Shown here: positions 11,575 to 22,560 of the stretch, in pieces
How positions within the stretch are numbered: the first letter of the stretch is position 1
How the letters are laid out: every line of letters starts with the position of its first letter
Origin: Bactericera cockerelli
Taxonomy: Eukaryota; Arthropoda; Insecta; Hemiptera; Triozidae
Length of the DNA stretch: 64,000 bases
Reading direction: 5' to 3'
Assembly: GCA_024516035.1 (NCBI GenBank)
Contig: CM044964.1
Coordinates: 19,225,084 to 19,289,083, forward strand
Notes under the pieces: model-generated
Databases searched by the model: none
What the model was told of the DNA's origin: nothing
What the model saw: the letters and a program-made list of their open reading frames with translations, nothing else
Position numbers and translations under genes: made by a program

Positions 11575-12510
11575 ACGAAGGATTTAGAAGCACGTGGAAT
11601 TTTGAACATCAGCACATAAATTTTTGACCACCAGCAAGGAGAATTTTGAACATCAGCACATGGAATTTTGAGAATCGGTTTTTCAGCAAGAGGAATTTTG
11701 AACATCAGCACATGGAATTTTGAGATTTTTCAGCAAGAGGAATTTTGAACATCAGCACATGGAATTTTGAGAATTGGTTTTTCAGAGAGTGGAATTTTGA
11801 GATTTTTCAGCAAGAGGAATTTTGAACATCAGCACATGGAATTTTGAGATTTTTCAGCAAGAGGAATTTTGAACATCAGCACATGGAATTTTGAGAATTG
11901 GTTTTTCAGCAAGAAGAATTTTGAACATCAGCACATGGAATTTTGAGATTTTTCAGCAAGAGGAATTTTGAACATCAGCACATGGAATTTTGAGAATTGG
12001 TTTTTCAGCAAGTAGAATTTTGAACATCAGCACATGGAATTTTGAGATTTTTCAGCAAGAGGAATTTTGAACATCAGCACATGGAATTTTGAGATTTTTC
12101 AGCAAGAGGAATTTTGAACATCAGCACATGGAATTTTGAGATTTTTCAGCAAGAGGAATTTTGAACATCAGCACATGGAATTTTGAGGATTGGTTTTTCA
12201 GCAAGTAGAATTTTGAACATCAGCACATGGAATTTTGAGAATTGGTTTTTCAGCAAGAGAAATTTTGAACATCAGCACATGGAATTTTGAGAATTGGTTT
12301 TTCAGCAAGAGGAATTTTGAACATCAGCACGTAGAATTTTCAGCAAGTAGAATTTTGAACATCAGCACATGGAATTTTGAGAATTGGTTTTTCAGCAAGG
12401 AGAATTTTGAACATCAGCACATGGAATTTTGAGAATTGGTTTTTCAGCAAGGAGAATTTTGAACATCAGCATATAGAATTTTTAGCAAGAAGAATTTTGA
12501 ACATGAGCAC
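11575..12510 (+). repeat. 47/52-bp minisatellite, about 19 units
   Basis: The unit core is GAACATCAGCACATGGAATT followed by TTCAGCAAGAGGAATTTT. Two length classes alternate irregularly: 47 bp (GAGATTTTTCAG) and 52 bp (GAGAATTGGTTTTTCAG). Some units are shorter or diverged at both edges. Neither length is a multiple of three, so the open frame at 12235-12432 is not a protein repeat. Confidence 0.95.
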
Positions 12511-12845
12511 GTAGAATTTGGAACAGAAGTGTGATTTAGCAAGGAAAATTTTGGCAATCAGTGTTACTTATTACTTTAGTTATTTTGTGTACTCTGAATT
12601 TTGTTGTGTTGAGATGTTGGAGTTTTTTTTCAAATGAATAGTGATTTCTTTCAGTGGCCAGTATAAATAATTAAACATATAATTTGGCCAACATGAAACA
12701 AATCTATTCTAACAATATAAAAAAACATTTCTTCAATTCAGGTAAACTAGATAATTCTGGAAACTTACTTGTGTGAATATTGAACTCGCTACTATTCTTA
12801 ACTCTAACCATTGTGAAGTATGACCTTTTATTTAATCACATTGTG

Positions 12846-13032
12846 AAGTATGACCTTCCGGTGCGCTCGTTTTGACCCAGCACGTAATTGGGAAGTATTG
12901 TGTCACTTCTCGCCCATCAGAGGAGAGGCAAACTACGGGAAGGGCAGGCTACAACACAGACCACAGGCGTCTACAGTAGCTCCTGTTTCATGGCTACGAA
13001 ATAAAAAAGGCTGTGAAACACTCATCTTTTTT
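12846..13032 (+). repeat. Interspersed repeat family I, copy 2
   Basis: TATGACCTTCCGGTGCGCTC, TTGGGAAGTATTGTGTCACT, GTAGCTCCTGTTTCATGGCT. The start (TTGTGAAGTATGACCTT) is duplicated at 12807 and 12839. Confidence 0.75.
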
Positions 13033-13104
13033 TTATGTCTACTCACTCAGATATCCGCCCGTGGATCTAGGGTACATCGCCTGCCTCATCTACTGGTTCA
13101 TATA

Positions 13105-14125
13105 GGGGAGACCGCTGATGTTCGGGACACTGACATGTTAGGGACATGCTTGTTTCCTCTGGTTTGATGAGCACAGTAGGCCTGTGCGTCGAATTACACC
13201 ATCACAATTCAACACCGCTTTATTTCCGGTTGAGATTCGAAGGATAGGTTTTCGGCTTTTTCAGGTAAGACATTTTTTATGTTTTGGATGGTGCAAAGTT
13301 TTTTTTTTGCATCCAAGTTTTTTATTTTTGTATTTTCTACTTTTATTCGCATGTGTTTAGAAACTTATAAAATGAGTTTAATATATTCTTGTGGTGCTTT
13401 AGCGTATAGTGATTCATTTTAAAAGATATTTATTCAATACAAAAATTGTTTTATGACGTGATGGGTAGTGAATCTATGTTAGGGACACTATGTTAGGGAC
13501 AGCAAGGAAAGTGTCCCTAACATCTCCAATCGAAATTGAGCAGATGTTTTTGTCAAGTTTTTAATCACTCGATGGTTTTTATCCAAAAACTTTAATATTG
13601 TGTGTCTTTTCATCGTTTCAGATAGACATCATCAAAATGCCTAATCGCCGGTATAAGATGAAGACACAGAGGGTCTCAGTTTCTGTGGATGCATATTTGC
13701 ATATATTATGTGTGTGATATCTGTTGTTAAACAGATCATATCTTGTTAAATTTTTGTTATTTTTTAAGAAAAATCAGAGATATTATTTTACCAATTGATC
13801 TCTTATTATTTTGTTTTAAATTACAACTTTTTTGGAAAAAATAATTTTTGCTTTATCATTTATATTTCCTATCTAGAATAACAGGTCCCTAACATCGTAG
13901 ACGGTGTCCCTAACAACACAGCTCCTACGATGTTAGGGACAAAAAAGTTAATGAGGGAAAATGGAAAAATCTCTTTTTCACTTATAGTTAAATTATATTA
14001 TGTGTTGCCTAAACGTGAAAAACTAAATTTTAGATCTATGGTATTTACTTTCAACAAGAAATCTTTGAAGGAAAAAATTATAAAAATCCTAAGAAAAAAT
14101 CGTCCCTAACATCAGCGGTCTCCCC
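13105..14125 (+). mobile_element. TA-flanked inverted-repeat element, probably pogo-like
   Basis: The inverted ends GGGGAGACCGCTGATGTT are perfect over 18 bp (about 25 bp with one mismatch), flanked by TA on both sides (13103-13104, 14126-14127), as in Tc1/mariner/pogo elements. GTTAGGGACA and its complement recur inside near both ends and in the middle. A short frame at 13637 looks like the N-terminus of a pogo/Tigger transposase. The rest of any transposase is deleted. Confidence 0.72.
13637..13717 (+). pseudogene. Remnant N-terminus of a pogo-like transposase
   Basis: ATG opens 26 codons beginning MPNRRYKMKTQR, similar in pattern to the MPR..YKRKT.R start typical of pogo/Tigger transposases, then loses similarity and stops at TGA. 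The preceding TTTCAG could be an intron acceptor. It is too short to function. The assignment depends on a 12-residue pattern. Confidence 0.4.
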
Positions 14126-14175
14126 TACTTGCTCGGCTCCTCCAGATCCTGAAATTCAATACCTATACACAAAAT

Positions 14176-14280
14176 AAACGAGGAAAATTTGGTGCATTGG
14201 GTGGCATTCGAGCCCACGGGTCCCTACGCTACGTGGATTAGGATTACCAGACTAGCGACTTAACCATTTCACCACCAATG
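14176..14280 (-). mobile_element. SINE family A, head only
   Basis: Contains the tRNA-like head (B box complement GCATTCGAGCCC) and the start of the body (TTTTCCTCGTTTATTTTGTG on minus); 3' part absent. Confidence 0.65.
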
Positions 14281-14379
14281 ATTGCGGTGGCCATGATTGC
14301 GCTAGCATTTTTTCCCCCCGGTTTAACGGCGCTTTAACAAGGCGGTAGGCCTGTTGTTCACGCCGGTGCTTCTTTTTCA

Positions 14380-15022
14380 TCTATCTTCTACTTCTTTCAC
14401 TGTGCCTTTTCCCTAACGTATTGCGTTCGGTACTGTCCAAACTCTTCCTCATGGTTGAGGTTGGTTGGTTCTGGCAACCTCTTCCTCATGGTTGAGGTTG
14501 GTTGGTTCTGGCAACCTCTTCCTCATGGTTGAGGTTGGTTGGTTCTGGCAACCTCTTCCTCATGGTTGAGGTTGGTTGGTTCTGGCAACCTCTTCCTCAT
14601 GGTTGAGGTTGGTTGGTTCTGGCAACCTCTTCCTCATGGTTGAGGTTGGTTCTGGCAACCTCTTCCTCATGGTTGAGGTTGGTTGGTTCTGGCAACCTCT
14701 TCCTCATGGTTGAGGTTGGTTGGTTCTGGCAACCTCTTCCTCATGGTTGAGGTTGGTTGGTTCTGGCAACCTCTTCCTCATGGTTGAGGTTGGTTGGTTC
14801 TGGCAACCTCTTCCTCATGGTTGAGGTTGGTTGGTTGGTTCTGGCACTCCTATTTATAATGTATATGGTATTGCATGCCAACCTGGTTTTCAATTTGGTG
14901 TGTGTAGACAGTACTTGAAAAAAAAAACTCCTACTTCCACGTTTTTAAGGCTAATAGCTGCCCTTCCTAACGCCAGTCCTGTTGAAAGCGCCACCGATAT
15001 GTGCTATTGTCTTTTGGTCTGA
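14380..15022 (+). repeat. Interspersed repeat family H copy containing the 37-bp array
   Basis: The flanks (CTTCTTTCACTGTGCCTTTT before; ACTCCTATTT..., GCCCTTCCTAACGCCAGTCC, TGGTCTGACATGGCTGG after) match the copies at 29.69-30.54 kb. A 67-bp part recurs inverted at 24575-24632. The family type is unknown. Confidence 0.6.
14449..14845 (+). repeat. 37-bp minisatellite, about 11 units
   Basis: Units of GGTTGAGGTTGGTTGGTTCT plus GGCAACCTCTTCCTCAT follow at 37-bp spacing from 14451, with one 33-bp unit (14636-14668). The array is an expansion inside the repeat family also present singly at 29758-29795. Confidence 0.95.
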
Positions 15023-15651
15023 CATGGCTGGTAAATAATTTATTGACTATAGTTACTTACTTACTAAAATACTATAAAAGTTACTACAATACTCATTTAA
15101 ATTTCTAACCCACCCAGTACACTGATTAGCGGTATTTGAATTGAAGTTTCTATAAAATCCACTCCGATAAGAAATATGAATTATGATTCATGATAATTAT
15201 AATAATTTATTTATTACTCACTCGCCTCTCTCTGATAACCTTTGTTTTGTAATTTTATTATTCCAGATAATAAAATATATTTTATTGGAGAAGTACTGAA
15301 CGCTTGAATTGTGAAACCTTTTGTTACCCGTGGTTGAACTGTAAAAATCCCCAAAAATAGAATAATAAGTTTTTTTTTTTTATCAAACAAATACTTCCAA
15401 AGCTGAAGTTTGATTATTTTCAAACATACGAGGAAAGATTTATTTTTGAAAGTAAAGATTCATACAGAACAGGCGATAGTTATAATCCAAAAACAAAATG
15501 TTTTGACTACAATATTGTCTTTGTAGGAAATTGAACCTAGGACTTTGTTGAAAGTTGAATAGACAGCTCAATTTATCACACAATGTGTAATTTATTACAC
15601 AATAAATATGTCAAGTCGAAAGAGGTAAAATAGAGTTGAAATGTTATGTTA

Positions 15652-15902
15652 TGATACATGTGTTAATCACTTTCGAGATGTCACAACTACTCAAACTCGC
15701 TTTACTAAATCTTTACGCTGAAACCGGGACTTGAACCACCGATCTCAGGTTACAAGTCCGCCGCCTTATTTTTTTTTTTATAAACAATTGGACCAAGCTT
15801 TATTTACATTTTTTTTTATATACAATGAACATAGTAACATGGTGAAATAAATATAAACAAAGCCTGATCAAGGGTGGTGATATCAAGCTACTGAGGTCGG
15901 TT
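15652..15902 (-). mobile_element. SINE family B split by a poly(A)-tailed insertion
   Basis: The body and most of the head lie at 15652-15769. The missing first 20 bases (CCGACCTCAGTAGCTTGAT on minus) lie at 15882-15902, separated by about 113 bp ending in poly(A) (T run beginning at 15769). Confidence 0.75.
15770..15881 (-). mobile_element. Short poly(A)-tailed insertion inside SINE B
   Basis: About 112 bp on minus (ATCACCACCCTTGATCAGGC ... AATAAAGCTTGGTCC ... poly(A)). It carries an AATAAA and a tail; probably a 5'-truncated LINE 3' end. Confidence 0.6.
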
Positions 15903-16195
15903 AAAGAGGTAAATATAAAGGCATCTGGAGCATAGGCGCTGGTCTCCAAACACTCTTGAAACATCGGGAATTTTTGTCACAATCACTGAAGATCTAAATG
16001 AGGTTGCAGTGACAAAAAGCTTTCGTAGCCGACAGCCCTATTACCAATCGGGAATACCCATTAATAGGGCTGCACCTGAGTTACGGCCCGAGGCATGGCT
16101 CTATATTAATTTGTCCTGTCCCTGCTCTACACAATGAGGTATTGCCGCACTTTTTTTCGGGCTGGAACTCGGCGCCATAGACCTATACATATACA
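15903..16195 (-). repeat. Retroelement-like fragment (family J2), copy 1
   Basis: Contains CCCTGCTCTACACAATGAGG, TATTGCCGCAC and TTTCGGGCTGGAACTCG, shared with 25918-26045. An inverted CCCTATTA.../...TAATAGGG pair lies at 16043-16070. Confidence 0.5.
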
Positions 16196-16376
16196 ATTCT
16201 ACATAGTAGATAATTTATAAATAAATTCAGGTTCATAGTACACATAATATATGACATCAATCACTCTTGGTGATTAAGTATCATGATATAATTATATCCT
16301 AGATTTTTGTAACCTTCTAGAAGGGTGAATCTCAAGTTGCATGTCCTACTCCTATCATCATCTTGCCCCTCATGCA

Positions 16377-17314
16377 CAGTGCCGGATTAAGGCTGCGCGG
16401 GGCCCTTGGCATTTTCAAGGCGCGGGGCCCCAAAATTGTACTGAGTTTTTTCTAAAATACTATTTTTAGAACCTTGAAACTGAAGCCAAGTGTTTTGGGC
16501 ACTAATCCATAATAGTAGGTATCCAAAACAACGTTTTCGAAATGCATTTCGAAAATGCCCAAAGACTTTTTCTTTTAAAAACAATCCAAAACATCATGAT
16601 AAGTAAATTTGACGGCGCCGCAGGCGAAATTTTTGAAAAGTTTTGGGGTAAAGTACTCGGAAAATAGATACAAAAATATATCTTGAAAAAAACATTAAAA
16701 GCGTCGCAGGCGACTATAATGAAGATCATTGGTTAAGATGTCGATAAAGCCGATCAGTGAGCACTCAGAAGACACTTTTGGGCAGAGATTACCGAAGGCG
16801 AAAATCACGTTCGTCAATATTATTCTTTTCAAATACGAGTAATTATACATATAATATAATAGGCAATAGGTATAGAGATCTACCTATTTTCATATACGTG
16901 GTCGATTTTAAGGGGGGCCCCGTGGTTTTTCTTTTAATATTTTGCTCAACTGGCTATGATTTTATTTAATATTAAAATCCAGAAAACCCGACTTGAAGGC
17001 CATTCAAAAACACTTATAATTTGGGTAAGCTGCCCGAAACGCGGGGTCCCCAAAACTGCGGGGAACTTGGCATCTACCAAATCCGCAATTGGAGTAGGTA
17101 ATCCGCTAGTGTCTATGTGGTTGATTCGAGGAGTAGATAGTAATAGGGGGCCCCGCGCTTTTCTTTCAATTTATGTACTCATTATCCAAAAATTCCTAGT
17201 GCAAGCTTTTTAAAAATCTCATAATATCTAGTGTAAGCTACTCAAGCGCGGGGCCCCCTAAAGCGCGGGGCCCTTGGCATCTGCCAAATCCGCCATATGG
17301 GTAATCCGGCACTG
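16377..17314. mobile_element. Non-autonomous hAT-type element (938 bp)
   Basis: The inverted ends read CAGTGCCGGATTA and are flanked by a perfect 8-bp duplication CTCATGCA (16369-16376 and 17315-17322). Eight-base duplication with CAGTG-type ends defines hAT. The subterminal regions repeat GCGCGGGGCCC and CTTGGCAT in inverted orientation. No transposase frame survives inside. Confidence 0.9.
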
Positions 17315-17544
17315 CTCATGCATAATCCTTCAAACACCACAACTTGAAGATTACTAATATTCCCCCGGGAATCAAAGGGATCAGTAATCTCCTTATCAGC
17401 AAAATCCAATGATTCCAACCTCTCCATCTCTCTCTTATCTATTTTTAATTATTACTTAATTAGGGTTATTATTAATTTCATGTTTCTCGCTCTCTCTTTC
17501 TCTTTCAAATTTTATTGTTATTGTAATAAATTGTGATGAATCGG

Positions 17545-18265
17545 TGAAAATTTCGGGCAATAGGTGAGTTCGGTGCGAAGATTACCCGCACCTTTTTCGC
17601 ACGTATGAATTCGGTGCCGCCGAAAAAAGGTGATGTATGAGTTCGGTGCGGTCCTAATGACTTATAAATTGATTGTTTTTTTATAATGTACTCTGTTGCT
17701 TGATAACAGTCATCCTGCTGTTATTAAGTTAGTAGATTATGTTGTAGACAGTTACATTCAGCAAGGCTGTCCATTTCCTCCTTGAAGGCCATGCCTAGGG
17801 TTAATAGTAGGGTTAGGTAAAATACAATGAAGGCCATGCCTTGGGTTTATAGTAGGGTTAAGTAAAATACAATGAAGGCCATGCCTTGGGTTTATAGTAG
17901 GGTTAGGTAAAATACAATGAAGGCCATGCCTTGGGTTTATAGTAGGGTTAGGTAAAATACAATGAAGGCCATGCCTTGGGTTTATAGTAGGGTTAGGTAA
18001 AATACAATGAAGGCCATGCCTTGGTTTTATAGTAGGGTTAGGTAAAATACAATGAAGGCCATGCCTCGGTTTATTAATTGAAGGCCATGCCTATAAGGAA
18101 AAAAATACTATAATTACCTGATCATCAGGGCAAGTACCAGGGCACCGAATTCATACATGACCTTTTTTAGGCGGCACCGAATTCATACATGACCTTTTTT
18201 AGGCGGCACCGAACTCATACATTTTTTTATTTTCCGCACCGAACTCATACGTAGCCAAATTTCGT
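17545..18265. mobile_element. Foldback element flanking a 45-bp minisatellite
   Basis: The left arm (about 17545-17665) and right arm (about 18130-18265) are inverted copies built from repeated units of GAATTCGGTGCCGCC and TATGAGTTCGGTGCGG separated by AAAAAAGGT(G/C)ATG. Between them lies the tandem array 17784-18100. Arms made of short repeats are typical of foldback (Galileo/FB-like) elements. No coding sequence or clear target duplication is seen. Confidence 0.7.
17784..18100 (+). repeat. 45-bp minisatellite, 6 full units plus fragments
   Basis: GAAGGCCATGCC starts at 17784, 17829, 17874, 17919, 17964, 18009 and 18054 (spacing 45) and a last time at 18080. The units are almost identical (...TATAGTAGGGTTAGGTAAAA). 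It lies inside the foldback element. Confidence 0.95.
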
Positions 18266-18278
18266 ACCTGTGAAACTA

Positions 18279-18315
18279 GATAAATAGTCCTATAAGCATT
18301 ATAGGACTATTTATC
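18279..18315. repeat. 37-bp perfect hairpin with GCA loop
   Basis: The arms GATAAATAGTCCTATAA and its exact complement (17 bp each) surround GCA at 18296-18298, immediately beside the foldback element. Confidence 0.95.
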
Positions 18316-18353
18316 CACTACTTTTTTAATTTTGGTTTAAACCAAATATGAAT

Positions 18354-18545
18354 GGAAGGTCGTGATTCGCAGGAAACTCACAACCCTGCTACACACATTA
18401 ACCTCTTCCAGCCTAGGTGAGGATAATGGGCCGGAATGCCAGCATCACGAAGTCTTTACCTCGCTGGTTGTTGCTTAACTCTGGTGATCCTACGAGAATC
18501 GGTGCATTCAACGCGGCATCGACGCCGACGCGCGATGCTGGCAAA
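18354..18545 (-). mobile_element. 5S rRNA-derived SINE (family D), copy 3
   Basis: On plus: TTAACCTCTTCCAGCCTAGG, GTTGTTGCTTAACTCTGGTG, CGAGAATCGGTGCATTCAAC, the complement of body and 5S-like head. Confidence 0.75.
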
Positions 18546-19521
18546 AGCACTACTCTAGTACTCTTGTTATTGGCAAACATGACATAATTGTACTATCTAT
18601 TACCTATTCTTTAACAAAAAGAATTTTTATGTTCCATCTTGTAACTTGAAGTTTCTGTAATCTGTCGAGTCTGAGTGCTGAAATTTTTTTCGAGTATTCT
18701 TTAGTGGTAATAACTGTTTAAAATCTTAAAATAGGTATTTACTTGCCTTCCATTTGAAGAGTTTAAAGTATGCAGATGGTTTTTCTCTTTTCGTTGAGTC
18801 ATTGTTACGATCTTCTGATTAATTAAAAAATATTCAAATTCAACAACAACAAATGTTGTCTGTTACAGAAAGGAGGATCCGAGACTTCAAATTTAACTAC
18901 CATGAAATATGAGCCCACTAAATCCACAGGGAAATTTTCAAAGGGCCATGACGATTGAAAATACCTAATGAAATTTAATGGCACTCAATACGGGCCGGTC
19001 AGCTGGGGCGTGCGTCTTTGAATTTTAATGATGTCAATAATAGACTCTCAAATTGACTCCTTTTGTAATGCCTTTTTGAAACGAATCCAAGTGTTACAGT
19101 TTATGCATTGACGTTTCCAAGACTTTCGACACAAATTCCAAGGAAATGGCATTTGTAAAAGATGATCACAAAAGATCTCCAGGTGAACAATGATGAACTA
19201 AACTGTATTTAATTTTCTAGATTTATTCGTTTAATCTTTTTACAAAAGCGTTCTGTTCGGGTGAATAAAAACAGCAGTGGGCACACTTAAGGCTCGATCC
19301 TAGGTCCACTCTTATTGTCCCCAGGAGTGACAACAAACAAACTGTTTTTTTTTTCTTCTTTGATTGGTACTTCATTGATAGTGGCCAGCAGCTCTTGAAT
19401 TCATATACTGACCAATGGGCAGATGAGCAGGTGGCATTGGACAGGATCAATTCTCTGAATGGAGAAAGAAAGAGAGAGAGAGTAAATACATAAATAAACA
19501 ATAAAGAACTGCTGGTCACAT
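18546..19521. other. No supported feature
   Basis: AT-rich unique sequence up to the target duplication of the 2163-bp hAT element. Confidence 0.4.
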
Positions 19522-19529
19522 CAATGAAG

Positions 19530-21692
19530 CAGTGGCGGCTCGTCGGGTGAAGACACTGAAGACATTTTCACCTAATTTTGAACAGTGAAAACACTACTCA
19601 TAATCCCTTGAAAATGGCACAATTGATCCAACTCAAAGAAAGAAAAAAAAAAAAAAAAAAAAAAAAAGAGTAAGCTTTGTGTAAAATAGATCAATGCTGC
19701 TTAACATTTCATGTTACTTTCCAAGGAGAACACCAAATGTGAAGACAATTCGAAATTGTCTTCAGTTGTCCTTGAATCAACCAATCAGAGTTGAGTATTT
19801 CCAAGTAGGTATCATGAAATATTAGGCAAGAACTATATCTATGTAATATGCTACTGAGGACAGTCTTCAGTTGTATTCAGTTTACATTATCTACACGACC
19901 TCATAGGAAATGTCACGAAGCCACATACCATGTGCGATGTCATGTGTATTTGATATTAACATTGTTGCCAGTAGCATTATGCCAGACCTAGGAAACCAGT
20001 CAATGATTTAGCATCCCATATCTAGCACAATCTTGTAATATTAAAAAAAAAAAAAAATAATAATAATAACGTAGGCGTTAGGAAAGCAGGATTTTGTGTC
20101 AGGAATTTTGGATATTATTTCTCATTTTTTGGGTTCTAGTTTTGTACATAGTTCCTAAACGATAGCCGATACCAATAAGTTTTAACTATTTATGTATCTT
20201 GTCAACTATAGTCTTAAAAAGGACATCTCGATTGAAGTCAAATCTCGGAAATAATTATTTAATGTATGTACCGAAATTGAGCCAAATAATATAATCTGGT
20301 ATCTAGTTGTTCCAAGAAGTTTCTAAATAGGGACAATGGTGGTCCTATTTAAGATCCTGACTATGGAACCACTTTAAAAAAAATCATGAAATTAGACTTG
20401 TTGAAATGAAATTCTCAAGAGAAAATTCTGTTCAGGCGGTGTAGTATTATTTTTTAAAATAAATAAATACGTCTCACATGATTTGAGGGATTTCTTTAAA
20501 ATTAAAATATAGCTCTTGAAGTTTGTAGAAATTTAGCTATGAAATTAACTTGGCAACATTGTATCTCTTATCTTTAGAATGTAAACAAAACGCACTTTTT
20601 AAATTTTATTAGATTATTTTCAACGGTAATCAAGTGACTTTTAATTGGTGTAACTAGTTAATAAAGTTATTTCCCATTATTTGACACAGGACAGAAACAT
20701 TATTCCTACCTGATCTGACCTGTGCTTTTCATAATAAGTTGAATATGAAGTAGCTATGTACTTTTTTCAGTGTCAGAAATAACATTATAATCATGCAGGT
20801 TGCAGGTAGCTAAGCACACAGCTTCCAGTGAAGTACTTAAAATTATAAGGCAATATCTGTGTTTTTCATAAATAGTCATTTAGACATCAATGGTAACCCA
20901 AATTTAAGCTGATTTTATATTTGTAGTAAGTATGTTTTCTTAGATTTATTTTGTAATCTGGTGGTGGATTTTCTTCCAGTTTCGGATTGTAATTTTTAGT
21001 CTTCAACTAACTTTCTTTCCTTCCCAGTTCTAACCCCTCTTTAAAATGTTGTACCTACCTATCTACTGAGGTATAATCCTAATATTTTTATTTTAATTCC
21101 TTTTTAGTCTTTTTACCAACTTTTAGTTAATATTTTTTATTAAGATGAATAAATATTTTTTATTAAGATGAATAAATATTTTTTATTTAGATGAATAATT
21201 AATAACAATATTTCAAAGAAACAATGAGATTCCCACAAAATCATGGGGTTCAAACATTAAAAGTATGTAACCCCATTCAGATTAAGAAGTAATGAGGATA
21301 AGAAACATATTATGATTACTGGATGTCCAATTTCTCCAATTACTATAACCACCACTAAAAAAGTAAAGCAAATGCCTGCCCCACAGCCATACAGTTCAAG
21401 CCTGAATGGCTTATGAAAATTGAATGGCTGTGTACCAGCTCAAGTGTTGACAAATTGTTCTGCTGGCCTTGTTTATTTATTAAGTACCAAGTGTTCTCCA
21501 AAAAAAGTACCTATAAAAACTTATATGATGCAAAACTGGTATGAGAGAAAATCATGCTCTGCAGGGAAACAGCCATCACTTACAATGGGCTGTGTTTATG
21601 AACTAAGATCAGATAAATTAATAATTTTATTTTTTCAATACTTCTGGGTATAATTTGTCTTCACCTAGTCTTGAAGTCAGGAGCCGCCACTG
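19530..21692. mobile_element. Non-autonomous hAT-type element (2163 bp)
   Basis: The inverted ends read CAGTGGCGGCTC (12 bp perfect, with weaker GGTGAAGACA similarity inside), flanked by an exact 8-bp duplication CAATGAAG (19522-19529 and 21693-21700). The interior is AT-rich with a poly(A) run at about 19645 and no recognisable transposase; the longest frame (21420-21653) is unsupported. Confidence 0.88.
21131..21200 (+). repeat. 23-bp tandem repeat, three units
   Basis: TATTTTTTATTAAGATGAAT at 21131, 21154 and 21177 (last unit TTTAG for TTAAG). Lies inside the 2163-bp hAT element. Confidence 0.9.
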
Positions 21693-22375
21693 CAATGAAG
21701 TACCCTATCAAAGGAAGAGAGATGGAGAACGAATAAATTCTTCTCTTGTTTGTTCAACTCGAAGTCGATTTTCTAGCTATTTATTTGTTAGATTCTATAT
21801 CAGAACTGAATGGATGTGAATAGCAGGAATCATAGAGTGAATGTCAATTGATGGAGGAATAATTCGACTTGGAAGATGTTCGTCTTCTGTTGACGGCCAA
21901 GAGGCTAGCTCAACCGGCATGTGGCGTTATTTTCAAGTTGCATACTGCATACACCATATTTCGTAAGATCGCTTAAGAAAGCAACTGTCAGCAAAGTGAA
22001 GACTAGGTGGGTGATATATTAATTTTAAAAAAGAGAAACCTGAGCAAAAAAAAAGATTAAAATAATTATTTGTGTTAAAAAACCATTGGATTCTTACAGA
22101 GGCAATAGGTATAATAATATTAATGAGTCACTATTTTGAGTACAATTAATAGCCAAAATAGTGAAATATGCGTATCTTTCATACGAAAATGTATCCTACA
22201 TCTGGATTAACCTTCAGATCAATATTATTTTAAACAGGGCTTAAAGAAAAGTGGCCAATAAAAGTCTCCTAGCAGGACATCGAGGTAAATCTATTCAAAT
22301 ATTTGGACCATTATTTTGCACCTTTCCTTTTTTTCCAATACCCGGAGAGATAAAAATAAGTGAGTGAGAAAGAGC

Positions 22376-22531
22376 TGGATAGAGGAAGAGAGAGAGAGAG
22401 AGAGAAATAGATAGAGGGAGAAAAAGAGAGAGAGATAGAGAGAGAGAGACAGATAGAGAGAGAGAGAGAGACAGAGAGATAGAGAGACAGATAGATAGAG
22501 GGAGAGAGAGAAAGAGAGAGAGAGAGAGAGA
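22376..22531 (+). repeat. (GA)n tract
   Basis: Purine repeat with GATA and GACA variants next to the 56-bp palindrome. Confidence 0.95.
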
Positions 22532-22560
22532 TGGGCGCTCCAGGGGGCCATATTAACCCA

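Noticed and set aside
12235..12432. Repeat protein with FEHQH/NWFFSK units
   Set aside because: Unit lengths of 47 and 52 bp do not keep frame, so openness is local chance.
17784..18100. CRISPR array
   Set aside because: Units are contiguous with no unique spacers, no cas genes, and the genome is eukaryotic; the same applies to the other arrays.
22291..22551. 86-codon minus frame
   Set aside because: Translation of a GA/TC microsatellite.
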